Of a stretch of DNA of 64,000 nt, positions 34,808 through 44,080 are shown piece by piece. A program made the translations under genes and the position numbers. The stretch comes from Chryseobacterium oncorhynchi. GTDB taxonomy: Bacteria; Bacteroidota; Bacteroidia; Flavobacteriales; Weeksellaceae. Under the pieces are notes generated by a model. The model had not been told where the DNA came from and did not search any database. It saw nothing but the letters and a program-made list of their open reading frames with translations. The stretch is from assembly GCF_002899895.1 (NCBI RefSeq), contig NZ_PPEI02000001.1:310001-374000 (forward strand), in the 5' to 3' direction. Position 1 is the stretch's first letter, and the number at the start of each line of letters is the position of its first letter.

Positions 34808-36757
34808 TTACCTTTTGTGTTTAATTCTATGTAATTTATACTTTTTATCTTTCTTCTGCCTCAGGATAATAGCTGCCAGTGGAGGTAACTTTACAGTCAT
34901 GGATTTTTGGTGTCCCATCCAGTCTTCATGTTTTTCATCCAATATTTCAGGCTGTACTCCGCTTCCGCTATATTGTTCATCATCTGAGTTTAAAATAACC
35001 TCCCAATGTGTTCCTGCCGGAATCCCTATTCTGTAATCCATTACTTTTGGAGACAAATTCAGAACTACCATTACAATATCTTCTCTTTTTTTTCCTTTCC
35101 TAAGATAGACATACACCGAATTTTCCAGATCGTCTGCTTCTACCCATTCAAAGCCTGTTTTATCAAACTGATTTTCATAAAGAGCAGATTCTGATCTGTA
35201 TAGGTGATTAAGCTCTTTCACAAGATCCTGTAGTCCTTTATGAACAGGATATTTCAGTAAATGCCAATCCAGACTTTGGGTAAAGTTCCATTCGCTGGTT
35301 TGTCCAAATTCATCCCCCATGAAAAGCAGTTTTGCTCCCGGATGGGTATACATATATACATACAAGGCACGGAGATTGGCAAATTTCTGCCACTCATCCC
35401 CTTTCATTTTATAGATCAAACTTGCTTTTCCGTGTACCACTTCATCGTGAGACAAAGGCATCATATAATTCTCATTATACATATACATGGAAGCAAACGT
35501 AAGTTTATGATGATGGAACTTTCTGTTAGTAAAGTCTTCCTTAAAATAATCCAGCGTATCATGCATCCAGCCCATCATCCATTTCATTCCGAAACCCACT
35601 CCACCTTCGTGTACAGGCTTGGTAAGCAATGGGAAATCTGAACTTTCTTCGGCAATCGTTATAATACTGTTTCCAAATTCCTTATAAACAGCCGTATTGA
35701 ATTCCTGAAGAAAAGCTTTTGCTTCAAGGTTTACATTTTCACCATATATATTAGGTTCCCATTCTCCCTCGTTCCTTGAATAATCCAGATGGAGCATTGA
35801 GGTTACCGCATCTACACGCAATCCGTCAGCATGATAACGGTCCAGCCAGAACATCGCATTGGAAATCAGAAAAGATTTAACTTCATTTCTTCCATAATTG
35901 AAAATGTGTGATTTCCAGTCCGGATGAAAGCCTTTTCTTGGGTCTTCATGTTCATATAGGTAGGATCCGTCAAAACGGTAAAGTCCATTGGCATCTCCCG
36001 GAAAATGAGCAGGTACCCAATCCAGAATTACACCTATCTTATTTTTATGAAGTTCATCAATCAGGAACATCAAATCCTGTGGTGAACCGAAACGCGAAGT
36101 TGCCGCATAAAACCCTGTAATCTGATACCCCCAACTCGGATCATATGGAAACTCCATAACCGGCATAAACTCTACATGGGTGAAACCCATTTCGGTTATA
36201 TAAGGTACAAGCTTGCTTGCTATGTCACGGTAATTCAAAAAGCGGTCAGGGTTATCTTGTTCTCTTACCCAAGAGCCTAAATGCAGCTCATAAACAGAAA
36301 TTGGAGCTTCCAGACTATTTCTTTCATGGCGATTTTCCATCCATTCCTTGTCATTCCAATCATACCAAGTTGTAGAAACCAGTGATGCCGCCTGAATGTT
36401 TTGCTCCCAGCTTAATGCATAAGGATCGCTTTTTTCTAAAATTTCTCCTCTTTCTGTCTCAATAGCATATTTATATAAGGTGCCCCAAGTTAATCCATCA
36501 ATGAAGCCTTCCCAAATCCCCGATCCATCCCATCTTGGAAACAAAATATGATCCTTATGATTCCAATTATTGAAATTTCCTATTACAGAAACCTTTTTTG
36601 CATGGGGTGCCCAAACTGAAAAATAAACTCCCTTTACGCCATCCTTTTCTACAGAATGTGCTCCAAATTTACCATATAGCTTATAGTGTCTACCTTCTTT
36701 AAAAAGATACACATCATGATCAGTGAAAAGCGTATAGGTTTTAACAGAATTCATCAA
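34808..36757 (-). CDS. glgB: 1,4-alpha-glucan branching enzyme
   Basis: A GH13 enzyme that makes alpha-1,6 branches in glycogen. The 649 residues have an N-terminal CBM48 domain (about 25-110, VYFSVWAPHAKKVSVIGNFN), the barrel motifs DWVPAHFPGD, GLRVDAVTSMLHLDYSR (nucleophile Asp), TIAEESSDFP (acid Glu) and LSHDEVVHG, and a C-terminal beta domain. It is first in the glycogen operon and divergent from the esterase at 36953. A second ATG follows the first immediately. The 195-base region upstream must hold both promoters; no perfect -7 box was seen for glgB. Confidence 0.96.
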   Translation of the reverse strand: MMNSVKTYTLFTDHDVYLFKEGRHYKLYGKFGAHSVEKDGVKGVYFSVWAPHAKKVSVIGNFNNWNHKDHILFPRWDGSGIWEGFIDGLTWGTLYKYAIETERGEILEKSDPYALSWEQNIQAASLVSTTWYDWNDKEWMENRHERNSLEAPISVYELHLGSWVREQDNPDRFLNYRDIASKLVPYITEMGFTHVEFMPVMEFPYDPSWGYQITGFYAATSRFGSPQDLMFLIDELHKNKIGVILDWVPAHFPGDANGLYRFDGSYLYEHEDPRKGFHPDWKSHIFNYGRNEVKSFLISNAMFWLDRYHADGLRVDAVTSMLHLDYSRNEGEWEPNIYGENVNLEAKAFLQEFNTAVYKEFGNSIITIAEESSDFPLLTKPVHEGGVGFGMKWMMGWMHDTLDYFKEDFTNRKFHHHKLTFASMYMYNENYMMPLSHDEVVHGKASLIYKMKGDEWQKFANLRALYVYMYTHPGAKLLFMGDEFGQTSEWNFTQSLDWHLLKYPVHKGLQDLVKELNHLYRSESALYENQFDKTGFEWVEADDLENSVYVYLRKGKKREDIVMVVLNLSPKVMDYRIGIPAGTHWEVILNSDDEQYSGSGVQPEILDEKHEDWMGHQKSMTVKLPPLAAIILRQKKDKKYKLHRIKHKR

Positions 36758-36952
36758 GATCAGTTTGTATTTATATTTTCCCTGAAACTACGAAAAATAC
36801 TAACAACCGTGATTAATTATTCTTCAAATAATTATCAAGTTAGTTTTCTTCTTCCGTCTATCTATCAAATATATCATTTTTTAATTCACTTTTTTATGAT
36901 TCCAAAACAATCTTTTTTATAAATTTAGCCAACTAATATTTATTAAACACAT

Positions 36953-38077
36953 ATGATGAGGTTTGAACTTTATACTGATGAAAAAGACGACAGACCAGTA
37001 TTTATCACGGGGAATTTCAATAATTGGAACCCCAAGGACTATACTTACCAGCTTACACAAGCGGACTCATGCAATTACTTCATAGAAATTGATAATCAAA
37101 TACTTCCGGAAGAAATTGAATATAAATTCACCAAAGGAGGCTGGGAAAACGTTGAGCTTGACAAATACGGAAACATTACCCCTAACCGCAAGGCTAAAAA
37201 ATCCGTAGAAAAAACCTCCGATACTGTAGAAAAATGGAGATTGAACTGGGGGCCGTTCAAGAAAGAATTCTTTCCTGTTGCAGAAGTCATTTCTGAAAAA
37301 TTCTATATTCCACAGCTTGATCGTTATCGTAAAGTTTGGGCAGTACTTCCGTATGACTATCACACATCGGATAAACACTACCCTGTCTTATATCTTCAGG
37401 ATGCCCAGAATCTTTTCAATGAAGGAAGTGGCTTCGGAAACTGGGAAATCGACAAAAAACTATCCATTCTTGCAGAATATGGACGAGGCGATGTTATCGT
37501 CATCGCTATAGAACATGGAAGCGAAGACAGAATCAAGGAATATATTTTCGATAATGATAATATTGCCAACGGTTCCGAGGGCAAAAAATACATCCGTTTC
37601 ATTACAGATACCCTAAAACCTTTTGTAGATGAAAATTACCGTACCAAGAAAGATCGCGACAATACAGGAATTGGAGGCAGCTCGTTAGGCGCCCTTATCA
37701 GTATTTACAGCGGTTTTCTTTATCCGGAGGTCTATTCGAAATTATTGATCTTCTCTCCCTCTCTTTGGGTAGAGCCAAATAATAATTTCCCAATGATGAA
37801 CTTCAGGGTTCCTTTTAAAACAAAAATATATTTATACGGTGGCGGACAGGAAGGATCCAAAATGGTAAAAAGAATTCATATTTTCGAGGAATATCTGAAA
37901 AGATGGGAAAAAAAGAATCTTTTTGACTTCGAATTCAGAACCAATATCAATCCGGAAGGAACTCACAATGAGTTTTACTGGTCGCAGGAATTCCCAAGGG
38001 CCATTGAGTGGCTGTTCTACAACAATACAGAAAATCCTGTGGAGGTAAAACCACAACAACAAAGCATTAAAAATTAA
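36953..38077 (+). CDS. Esterase-like alpha/beta hydrolase with glycogen-binding-like N-terminus
   Basis: A 374-residue two-part protein. Residues about 5-65 resemble the AMPK/CBM48 carbohydrate-binding E-set fold (RPVFITGNFNNWNP, then IEYKFTKGGWENVELD). From about 100 on it is an alpha/beta hydrolase of the esterase D/Fes group, with nucleophile Ser in GIGGSSLGAL (about 239-248) and a likely catalytic His in GTHNEFYWS (about 345). No signal peptide, so it acts in the cytoplasm. It is divergent from glgB and first in a row of same-strand genes reaching 46 kb. It may act on glycogen-attached esters or on an ester or amide made by the neighbouring ligases; both are inference. Confidence 0.8.
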   Translation: MMRFELYTDEKDDRPVFITGNFNNWNPKDYTYQLTQADSCNYFIEIDNQILPEEIEYKFTKGGWENVELDKYGNITPNRKAKKSVEKTSDTVEKWRLNWGPFKKEFFPVAEVISEKFYIPQLDRYRKVWAVLPYDYHTSDKHYPVLYLQDAQNLFNEGSGFGNWEIDKKLSILAEYGRGDVIVIAIEHGSEDRIKEYIFDNDNIANGSEGKKYIRFITDTLKPFVDENYRTKKDRDNTGIGGSSLGALISIYSGFLYPEVYSKLLIFSPSLWVEPNNNFPMMNFRVPFKTKIYLYGGGQEGSKMVKRIHIFEEYLKRWEKKNLFDFEFRTNINPEGTHNEFYWSQEFPRAIEWLFYNNTENPVEVKPQQQSIKN

Positions 38078-38166
38078 ATTTATAAATCGTCATTAATGAA
38101 ATCTATCTGCAGACAAGCACAAATAAAGATGGCAATTTCATTGGACCTAAAATAATATATCTACGT

Positions 38167-39582
38167 ATGAAATTAATCAACAAAAAAGATAAAAACTACA
38201 CTCAGGTTTTCCACTTATTCACTGAGGAAGAATGGACGAAAACAGGTAAAAACTTCAATAAAAATATTGCCACTTTCTTCACAGGAAAGAAACATGAGGT
38301 TTTTGTCAATGCTCATGAAGAGGGAATAACCTATTTTATTGGTCTTGGAAAATCTACTTTGCAAAATTTTGAAATCCAACAGGTTGCTCTAAAATTTTCA
38401 CAAACTCAAAAGGAAAAACTACAATCCGTTTCTACCTTAATGCTTGCAGATTTCCTTAATGAAAAGCAGTTTGAAGAATTTGTAAAAGGACTACTTATTG
38501 GAACTTACAACTATCCTTTTGAAAAGAATCATCCTTTCTGGAATACAAAATTTGAACTTCATTTCGAGAATTTAAGTCAGAAAAAACTGGATCATATCAG
38601 TCAAAAAGCTGAAGCATTAAGTAATGGACAGATCGCTTGCCAGGATTGGCTGAACAAGCCTGCCAATTTTAAGAAACCTGACATTTTCAGTTTGTATCTT
38701 AAAAATCTGGCAAAAAAAAACGACCTAAAATACACTGTATTCAATAGAAAAAAATGTGAAGAACTTGGCTTGGGAGCTTACCTTGCCGTTAATCAGGGAA
38801 GCGCCTATGATGCAGCGTTTACTATTTTAGAATATAAAACTACCGTTAAAAATGCTAAAACATTCGGTTTGGTTGGAAAATGTGTATTGTTTGACACCGG
38901 AGGAGTCTCATTAAAAAATTCAGCCAACCTGCATTACATGAAATCGGATATGGGCGGCGCCACAGCAGTTCTTGGAACATTGATCTACGCTGCAGAAATG
39001 AAGCTTCCTGTTAATATCACAGCCGTTCTCCCGATCACAGATAACGCTATTTCCGAAAAAGCCCTGCTTCCGAGTGATGTGATTACAGCATACAATGGAA
39101 AAACAATTGAGGTCCTTGATACTGATGCAGAAGGCAGGTTAATTCTTGCAGACAGCCTTTCTTATCTATCCAAAAATTACAAAACAGATTTTCTTATTGA
39201 TCTCGCTACCTTAACGGGAAGTTCAGTAAGAATGTTTGGTGACACCTGTGGTGCCATGTTTTCTAATAATGAGGAACTGAAAAACATGTTAATAAAAACC
39301 GGAGATCAAACCAACCAGAGACTTTGGAATCTTCCTTTGTGGGACGTCTGGAAAGATGATATTCAATCTGATGTAGCAGATCTGAAAAACCTCTCTATGA
39401 AACCTGTTGGAGATTGCATTATTGCTGCAAAATTTTTAGAGTATTTCATTGAAAACCATCCTAAATGGGCACATTTGGATATAGCAGGGGTAGCCTTTGG
39501 AAATGTGGGTTATGCCAAGGAAAAAGCAGCAACTGGTTTTGGGGTTCAATTGTTGGTGGATTTAATCGAAAATTATCAATAA
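38167..39582 (+). CDS. M17-family leucyl aminopeptidase
   Basis: A cytoplasmic two-metal aminopeptidase of 471 residues. The C-terminal catalytic domain starts at about residue 165. The metal and catalytic residues of the family are visible: Lys in LVGKCVLFDTGGVSLK with its Asp, Lys of SLK, Asp in MKSDMGGA, and Asp/Glu/Arg in DTDAEGRLILAD. The N-terminal domain is divergent. Bacterial M17 enzymes cleave N-terminal residues and some prefer Cys-Gly or isopeptides. Its place between the esterase and the ATP-grasp genes suggests it processes or recycles a peptide product, but a housekeeping role is also possible. Confidence 0.9.
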   Translation: MKLINKKDKNYTQVFHLFTEEEWTKTGKNFNKNIATFFTGKKHEVFVNAHEEGITYFIGLGKSTLQNFEIQQVALKFSQTQKEKLQSVSTLMLADFLNEKQFEEFVKGLLIGTYNYPFEKNHPFWNTKFELHFENLSQKKLDHISQKAEALSNGQIACQDWLNKPANFKKPDIFSLYLKNLAKKNDLKYTVFNRKKCEELGLGAYLAVNQGSAYDAAFTILEYKTTVKNAKTFGLVGKCVLFDTGGVSLKNSANLHYMKSDMGGATAVLGTLIYAAEMKLPVNITAVLPITDNAISEKALLPSDVITAYNGKTIEVLDTDAEGRLILADSLSYLSKNYKTDFLIDLATLTGSSVRMFGDTCGAMFSNNEELKNMLIKTGDQTNQRLWNLPLWDVWKDDIQSDVADLKNLSMKPVGDCIIAAKFLEYFIENHPKWAHLDIAGVAFGNVGYAKEKAATGFGVQLLVDLIENYQ

Positions 39583-39723
39583 AAATTAGTTTATTACAAA
39601 AAATCTCTGTATACTTGATTAGTAGTTTTCCAAAAGCGCACCATATTTCAATTTCTGATATTGATCAAATAATAAAAATATAGTTTTATTTTTGAAAATT
39701 TACTAAAACATAAAAAACATTAT

Positions 39724-40938
39724 ATGGAGGAGAAAATTATAGTATGTATTTCGTGCTATTACAAGGGCTATGACTTCATGGATGAAATGAAGAAGCTCGG
39801 TAATAAAATCATATTAGTAACATCAGAAAATCTTAAAGAAAAAAACTGGCCGTGGCATGCCATTGATGAGGTATTTTATATGCCCGAAATCAAGCCATCT
39901 GTATGGAACCTTGAACATCTTATTCAAGGATTTTCACACCTAATGAAAACCAGAAAGGTAGACGCTGTTGTAGCTCTTGATGACTTCGATGTAGAAAAAG
40001 CAGCCTTAATCCGGGAGACTTTCCGTATTCCCGGAATGGGGCAAACTACCCACCGCTACTTCAGGGATAAGCTTGCTATGCGGCAAAAAGCAAAGGATTC
40101 GGGAATTAGTGTTCCAGAATTTACTGCTGTTTTCAATGACGATATCGTTAACGATTTTGTTGATAAAGTACCGGCTCCGTGGGTACTGAAGCCTCGTTCA
40201 GAAGCTTCTGCATCAGGAATTAAGAAGATTACGACAAAGGAACAACTTCATGAAGCTCTGGAAATTCTTGGAGAAGAACGTCACCTTTTCTTACTGGAAA
40301 GCTTTAAACTCGGAGATGTTTACCATGTAGACAGCCTTACATTCAATAAAGAGATCGTATTTACCTCTGCATCAAAATATCTGGCTCCTCCTATGCAGGT
40401 TTCTCATGAGGGCGGTGTCTTCAGATCCAAAACACTGGGGAGATATTCTGAAGAGTTTAAAGCATTAGAGGAAATCAATGCCAGGGTACTTTCCAACTTT
40501 GGACTTCTGAATGGTGCAACCCATACAGAGTTTATCCGAGGTAAGGAAGACGGAAAATGGTATTTCCTTGAAACCTCTTCAAGAGTTGGTGGTGCCCACA
40601 TTCCCGATCTGGTAGAAGCATCAAGCAATATCAATATATGGAGAGAATGGGCCAAGATTGAGGATGCTCTTTTAAGAAACAAAAGTTATAACGTCTTGCC
40701 TCCTACAGGATATTATTCAGGATTGATTGTAGCTTTAATCAAAGAAAAAGAACCCGATTACAGCAAATTTGAAAGTGAAGAAGTGGTAAGATTTCTTCCT
40801 ATAGACTACCACGTCGGAATTGTTTACAAATCCAGCGATGCTTCAATAATAGAGGAAAGATTGGATAGTGCAGCTGAAATGATCAATGCAGAAATGCTTA
40901 ACATTCTGCCTCCCAAAAGCAGCAAATTGAGAAGTTAG
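39724..40938 (+). CDS. ATP-grasp carboxylate-amine ligase 1
   Basis: A 404-residue ATP-grasp enzyme of the amino-acid ligase group (BacD/carnosine synthase/PurK-like fold). Key parts are an N-terminal alpha/beta domain, the ATP-binding strand PWVLKPRSEASASGI (about 156-170, Lys in VLKP), an acyl-site block with HTEFIRG (about 262) and the metal-binding end WYFLETSSRVGGAHIPDLVE (about 273-292, Glu and Arg). It should form an acyl phosphate and then an amide or peptide bond. The substrate is not predictable. It is followed after 32 bases by an esterase. Confidence 0.85.
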   Translation: MEEKIIVCISCYYKGYDFMDEMKKLGNKIILVTSENLKEKNWPWHAIDEVFYMPEIKPSVWNLEHLIQGFSHLMKTRKVDAVVALDDFDVEKAALIRETFRIPGMGQTTHRYFRDKLAMRQKAKDSGISVPEFTAVFNDDIVNDFVDKVPAPWVLKPRSEASASGIKKITTKEQLHEALEILGEERHLFLLESFKLGDVYHVDSLTFNKEIVFTSASKYLAPPMQVSHEGGVFRSKTLGRYSEEFKALEEINARVLSNFGLLNGATHTEFIRGKEDGKWYFLETSSRVGGAHIPDLVEASSNINIWREWAKIEDALLRNKSYNVLPPTGYYSGLIVALIKEKEPDYSKFESEEVVRFLPIDYHVGIVYKSSDASIIEERLDSAAEMINAEMLNILPPKSSKLRS

Positions 40939-40970
40939 AATATATAACCATTAAAAGTAAAGAAATTTCA

Positions 40971-41684
40971 ATGCCTCATATAGAACATACAGAGTATTAT
41001 TCAAATATACTAGGAATAAGCCTTAAGGTGGAAGTAACCGGACATTACGGACATCCCATCATTATGTTTCCTACTTCTCAGGGACAGTATACCCAGAATC
41101 ATGATTTTCATCTTAATGGAAGTATTAACTGGTTTATAGAACAGGGGAAAGTAAAGCTTTATAATATCCAAACTATCGACAGCTGGAGCTTTTATGATGA
41201 AAAAATATCACCACAGCAGAGAATCAGAAATTATGAACGATATGTACAGTTCCTGATCAAGGAATTTGTCCCTTATATTCAAAAGCTTCATAAAACCCAT
41301 CGTGTGGCCGTTGCCGGAGCAAGTTTTGGAGGATATCATGCCGCCAATTTTGCGTTGAGGTTTCCGGATGTGGTTTCCCATCTGTTTTGTCTTTCAGGAG
41401 CTTTCAGCATAAGAAACTTTATGGATGGTTATTCTGATGATCTGGTTTATTTTAACTGCCCAAGGGAGTTTGTAAGAAATGATGATGCTTGGAAGTACAA
41501 GCACATGCACATTGTATTAAGTACCTCTGATCAGGACATATGCAAAGACAAAAATGTTGAAATGGCTGAAATATTAAGGATAAAAGGTATTGATTTCTGG
41601 TATGATGAAAGAAAATGGATTGGTCATGACTGGCCGTTATGGAGAATGGTATTTCCAACATTTATAGGAGCATATTTCTCTTAA
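40971..41684 (+). CDS. Esterase-family alpha/beta hydrolase
   Basis: A compact 237-residue hydrolase of the putative-esterase (Fes/YbbA-like) group. The nucleophile elbow is AGASFGGYHAAN (Ser about 117). A candidate acid is the Asp in STSDQDICKDKN and the candidate His is in WIGHDWPLW near the C-terminus. There is no signal peptide. It lies between ATP-grasp ligases 1 and 2, so it may cleave or transfer an acyl group of their product. Unlike the esterase at 36953 it has no carbohydrate-binding-like N-terminus. Confidence 0.83.
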   Translation: MPHIEHTEYYSNILGISLKVEVTGHYGHPIIMFPTSQGQYTQNHDFHLNGSINWFIEQGKVKLYNIQTIDSWSFYDEKISPQQRIRNYERYVQFLIKEFVPYIQKLHKTHRVAVAGASFGGYHAANFALRFPDVVSHLFCLSGAFSIRNFMDGYSDDLVYFNCPREFVRNDDAWKYKHMHIVLSTSDQDICKDKNVEMAEILRIKGIDFWYDERKWIGHDWPLWRMVFPTFIGAYFS

Positions 41685-41792
41685 ATGTCATATGGACACA
41701 AAAGTTTTTAAGTTACAACTAAAGTACACTTGAGCTTTTTTAAAATCTATAATTTTTAATTTCCAAAAATATCATATTTGAAAACGTGATAT

Positions 41793-41837
41793 TCCCCTCA
41801 CTTCGGAGGGCGGCAAATCTTTGATTTACCGAGGTGA
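41793..41837. repeat. Intergenic repeat-like double hairpin
   Basis: The sequence starts with TCCCCTC and ACTTCGGAGGGCGGC, then AAATCTTTGATTT and ACCGAGGTGA. It can fold as two adjacent hairpins: CCCTC / GAGGG with a short CTTCG-like loop, and GGCAAATC / GATTTACC. Its local GC content is far above its AT-rich surroundings. I recall a dispersed palindromic element of this general form in Chryseobacterium-like genomes, but cannot check it; only one copy is visible here. Confidence 0.5.
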
Positions 41838-41943
41838 TTGTAAAGAAAAAAACATTACATTTAGTAAGCTAAAACACTCAGAATCTTTACCATAGAAAAG
41901 ACTGAACAGAAAAAAAATATATACCCATTTAAAAACAGAAATT

Positions 41944-42897
41944 ATGACAAAAAAAGTAGGAATCCTATTCGGTATGGAAGACACATTTCCCTGGGCATTT
42001 ATAGATAAGGTAAATGAACTGGGAGCCGGAGATATCGTGGCTGAACCTGTTACTATTGATAAACTGGAACAGGGTGCAGATTATGGCTATGCAGTGATCA
42101 TCGACAGAATTTCGCAAGACGTTCCCTTTTACAGAGCTTATCTGAAAAATGCAGCACTTAACGGCACTTATGTAATCAATAATCCATTTTGGTGGAGTGC
42201 TGACGAAAAGTTTTTCAATAATGCACTAATGAGCAAGCTTGGAATTCCACTTCCTAAAACAGTATTACTGCCATCACATGAAAGACCAACAGATACTTCA
42301 GAAACGTCATTCAGGAACCTGAAGTTCCCGCATGACTGGGAATATATTTTCGACTATGTTGGGTTCCCTGCCTATATGAAACCTCACGACGGTGGAGGTT
42401 GGAAAAATGTTTACAGAGTAGAGAATCCGGATGATCTTTGGAATAAACTGGGAGAAACAGAACAATTGGTGATGATGGTTCAGGAAGAGATTGTCTTTGA
42501 TGACTATTACAGAGTATATTGTTTGGGCCAAAAATATGTTCACATCATGCCGTATGAGCCTAGAAACCCACATCACCTGAGGTATGCAACAACACACCAG
42601 ACACAAGGTGAAGAGCTTGAAAAACTTTTGAAAACCATTCATGATTACACTATCAAAATGAATAAAGCCTTAGGATATGATTTCAATACGGTAGAATTTG
42701 CCATAAGAGACGGTATTCCTTATGCCATCGATTTCTGCAACCCGGCACCTGATGCAGACAGAAACTCTGTGGGAGAAGAAAATTTTGCATGGATCGTAGA
42801 ACATGCAGCAAAACTGGCCATTGAAAAAGCCAAGGAATATGTTCAGGGAAAACCTAATATCGCTTGGGGAACTTTTGTGAAAGATTCCATAAAATAA
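41944..42897 (+). CDS. ATP-grasp ligase 2 (RimK-like)
   Basis: A 317-residue ATP-grasp protein. The ATP-binding strand is FPAYMKPHDGGGWKNVYRV (Lys about 145, glycine-rich loop), a VMMVQEEI strand follows near 178, and the metal-binding end is VEFAIRDGIPYAIDFCNPAP (about 257-276), with Asp and Asn at the usual Glu/Asn positions. The N-terminal part starts KKVGILFGMEDTFPWAFI. It is likely to ligate an amino acid or peptide to a carboxylate. It is followed after 31 bases by the YbdK-type ligase. Confidence 0.83.
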   Translation: MTKKVGILFGMEDTFPWAFIDKVNELGAGDIVAEPVTIDKLEQGADYGYAVIIDRISQDVPFYRAYLKNAALNGTYVINNPFWWSADEKFFNNALMSKLGIPLPKTVLLPSHERPTDTSETSFRNLKFPHDWEYIFDYVGFPAYMKPHDGGGWKNVYRVENPDDLWNKLGETEQLVMMVQEEIVFDDYYRVYCLGQKYVHIMPYEPRNPHHLRYATTHQTQGEELEKLLKTIHDYTIKMNKALGYDFNTVEFAIRDGIPYAIDFCNPAPDADRNSVGEENFAWIVEHAAKLAIEKAKEYVQGKPNIAWGTFVKDSIK

Positions 42898-42928
42898 CAT
42901 TGAAAAAGAATTAAAAAAACACAACAAA

Positions 42929-44047
42929 ATGCATCAATTTACTATTGGAATCGAAGAAGAATATCAGATCATCGATGTGGAAAGCAGAGATCTTATTTCT
43001 CATGTTTCAAAAATCATTGAGGGTGGAAAAGCGGTATTAAGTGAAAATCTAAAACACGAGATGCACGAATCCATGATTGAAATGGAAACGGGAATCTGCC
43101 AGAATATTCAGGAAGCCAGAGCTGAGCTGACCAATTTAAGAAGACATCTTATTAATACTGCTCATGAACAGGGATTACGTGTTTCCGGAGGTGGTACCCA
43201 TCCTTTTTCTCATTGGTCTGACAATAATATCACACAGGGAGAAAGATACATCAAAATTGTAGATGATATGGGAGATGTAGCCCGGGAAAATCTTATTTTC
43301 GGACTTCACGTACACATTGGAATTCCCAACCGAGAGGAAGGAGTAAGAATACAAAATGTGATGCGCTACTTTCTACCCCACGTCTATGCTCTTTCTACCA
43401 ATTCACCATTCTGGATTGGAAGATATACGGGCTTTAAATCTTACAGACAGGAAATTTTTGTGAAATTTCCCAGAACAGGTATTCCAAGCTACTTCAATTC
43501 ATTGGGAGAATTTGACAGCTATGTTGATCTTTTGATAAAAACGGGTACCATAGACAATGCCAAGAAAATCTGGTGGGATTTAAGAGTTCATCCTTTTTAC
43601 CCTACCATTGAATTCAGAATTTGTGATATGCCACTAAGAATTGATGAAACTGTATGTCTTGCTGCCATCATGCAAAGTTTGGTTGCTAAAATTTATAAGC
43701 TGCATCAGCAAAATCTAAGTTTCAGAAGCTACAGAAGACTGCTGTTGAACGAAAATAAATGGCGTGCGTCCAAAAGTGGTATTGAAGCCCATCTGATTGA
43801 TTTCGGAAAAGAAGAATCCGTTCCTTATCCTATTTTATTAAAGGAACTTTTAGAGTTTATTGATGATGTTGTAGACGATTTAGGATGTCGTCATGAAGTA
43901 GAATATGCGTGGAAAATTCTGGAAAACGGAACAGGTGCAGACAGACAGCTCCAGATCTTTAAAGAAACAGGAGATCTTACAAAAGTTGTAGATTATATGA
44001 TCTCAGAAACTGAGTATGGCATAACACATGGCGAACCCGCTTCGTAA
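42929..44047 (+). CDS. YbdK-type carboxylate-amine ligase (GCS2 family)
   Basis: A 372-residue member of the glutamate-cysteine ligase type 2 family, related to E. coli YbdK. Signatures are FTIGIEEEYQIID at the N-terminus (the EEE metal-binding set), SGGGTHPFSHW (about 86-96), GLHVHIGIPN (about 127-136), SPFWIGRYTGFKSYR and EFRICDMPLR. Such enzymes form an amide between a gamma-carboxylate, often of glutamate, and an amine. E. coli YbdK is a weak gamma-glutamyl-cysteine ligase in vitro. Here it is set between an ATP-grasp ligase and an amidotransferase-like protein. Confidence 0.9.
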   Translation: MHQFTIGIEEEYQIIDVESRDLISHVSKIIEGGKAVLSENLKHEMHESMIEMETGICQNIQEARAELTNLRRHLINTAHEQGLRVSGGGTHPFSHWSDNNITQGERYIKIVDDMGDVARENLIFGLHVHIGIPNREEGVRIQNVMRYFLPHVYALSTNSPFWIGRYTGFKSYRQEIFVKFPRTGIPSYFNSLGEFDSYVDLLIKTGTIDNAKKIWWDLRVHPFYPTIEFRICDMPLRIDETVCLAAIMQSLVAKIYKLHQQNLSFRSYRRLLLNENKWRASKSGIEAHLIDFGKEESVPYPILLKELLEFIDDVVDDLGCRHEVEYAWKILENGTGADRQLQIFKETGDLTKVVDYMISETEYGITHGEPAS

Positions 44048-44080
44048 TATTTTTGGTAACTTTACAAAAAATATGATGTA

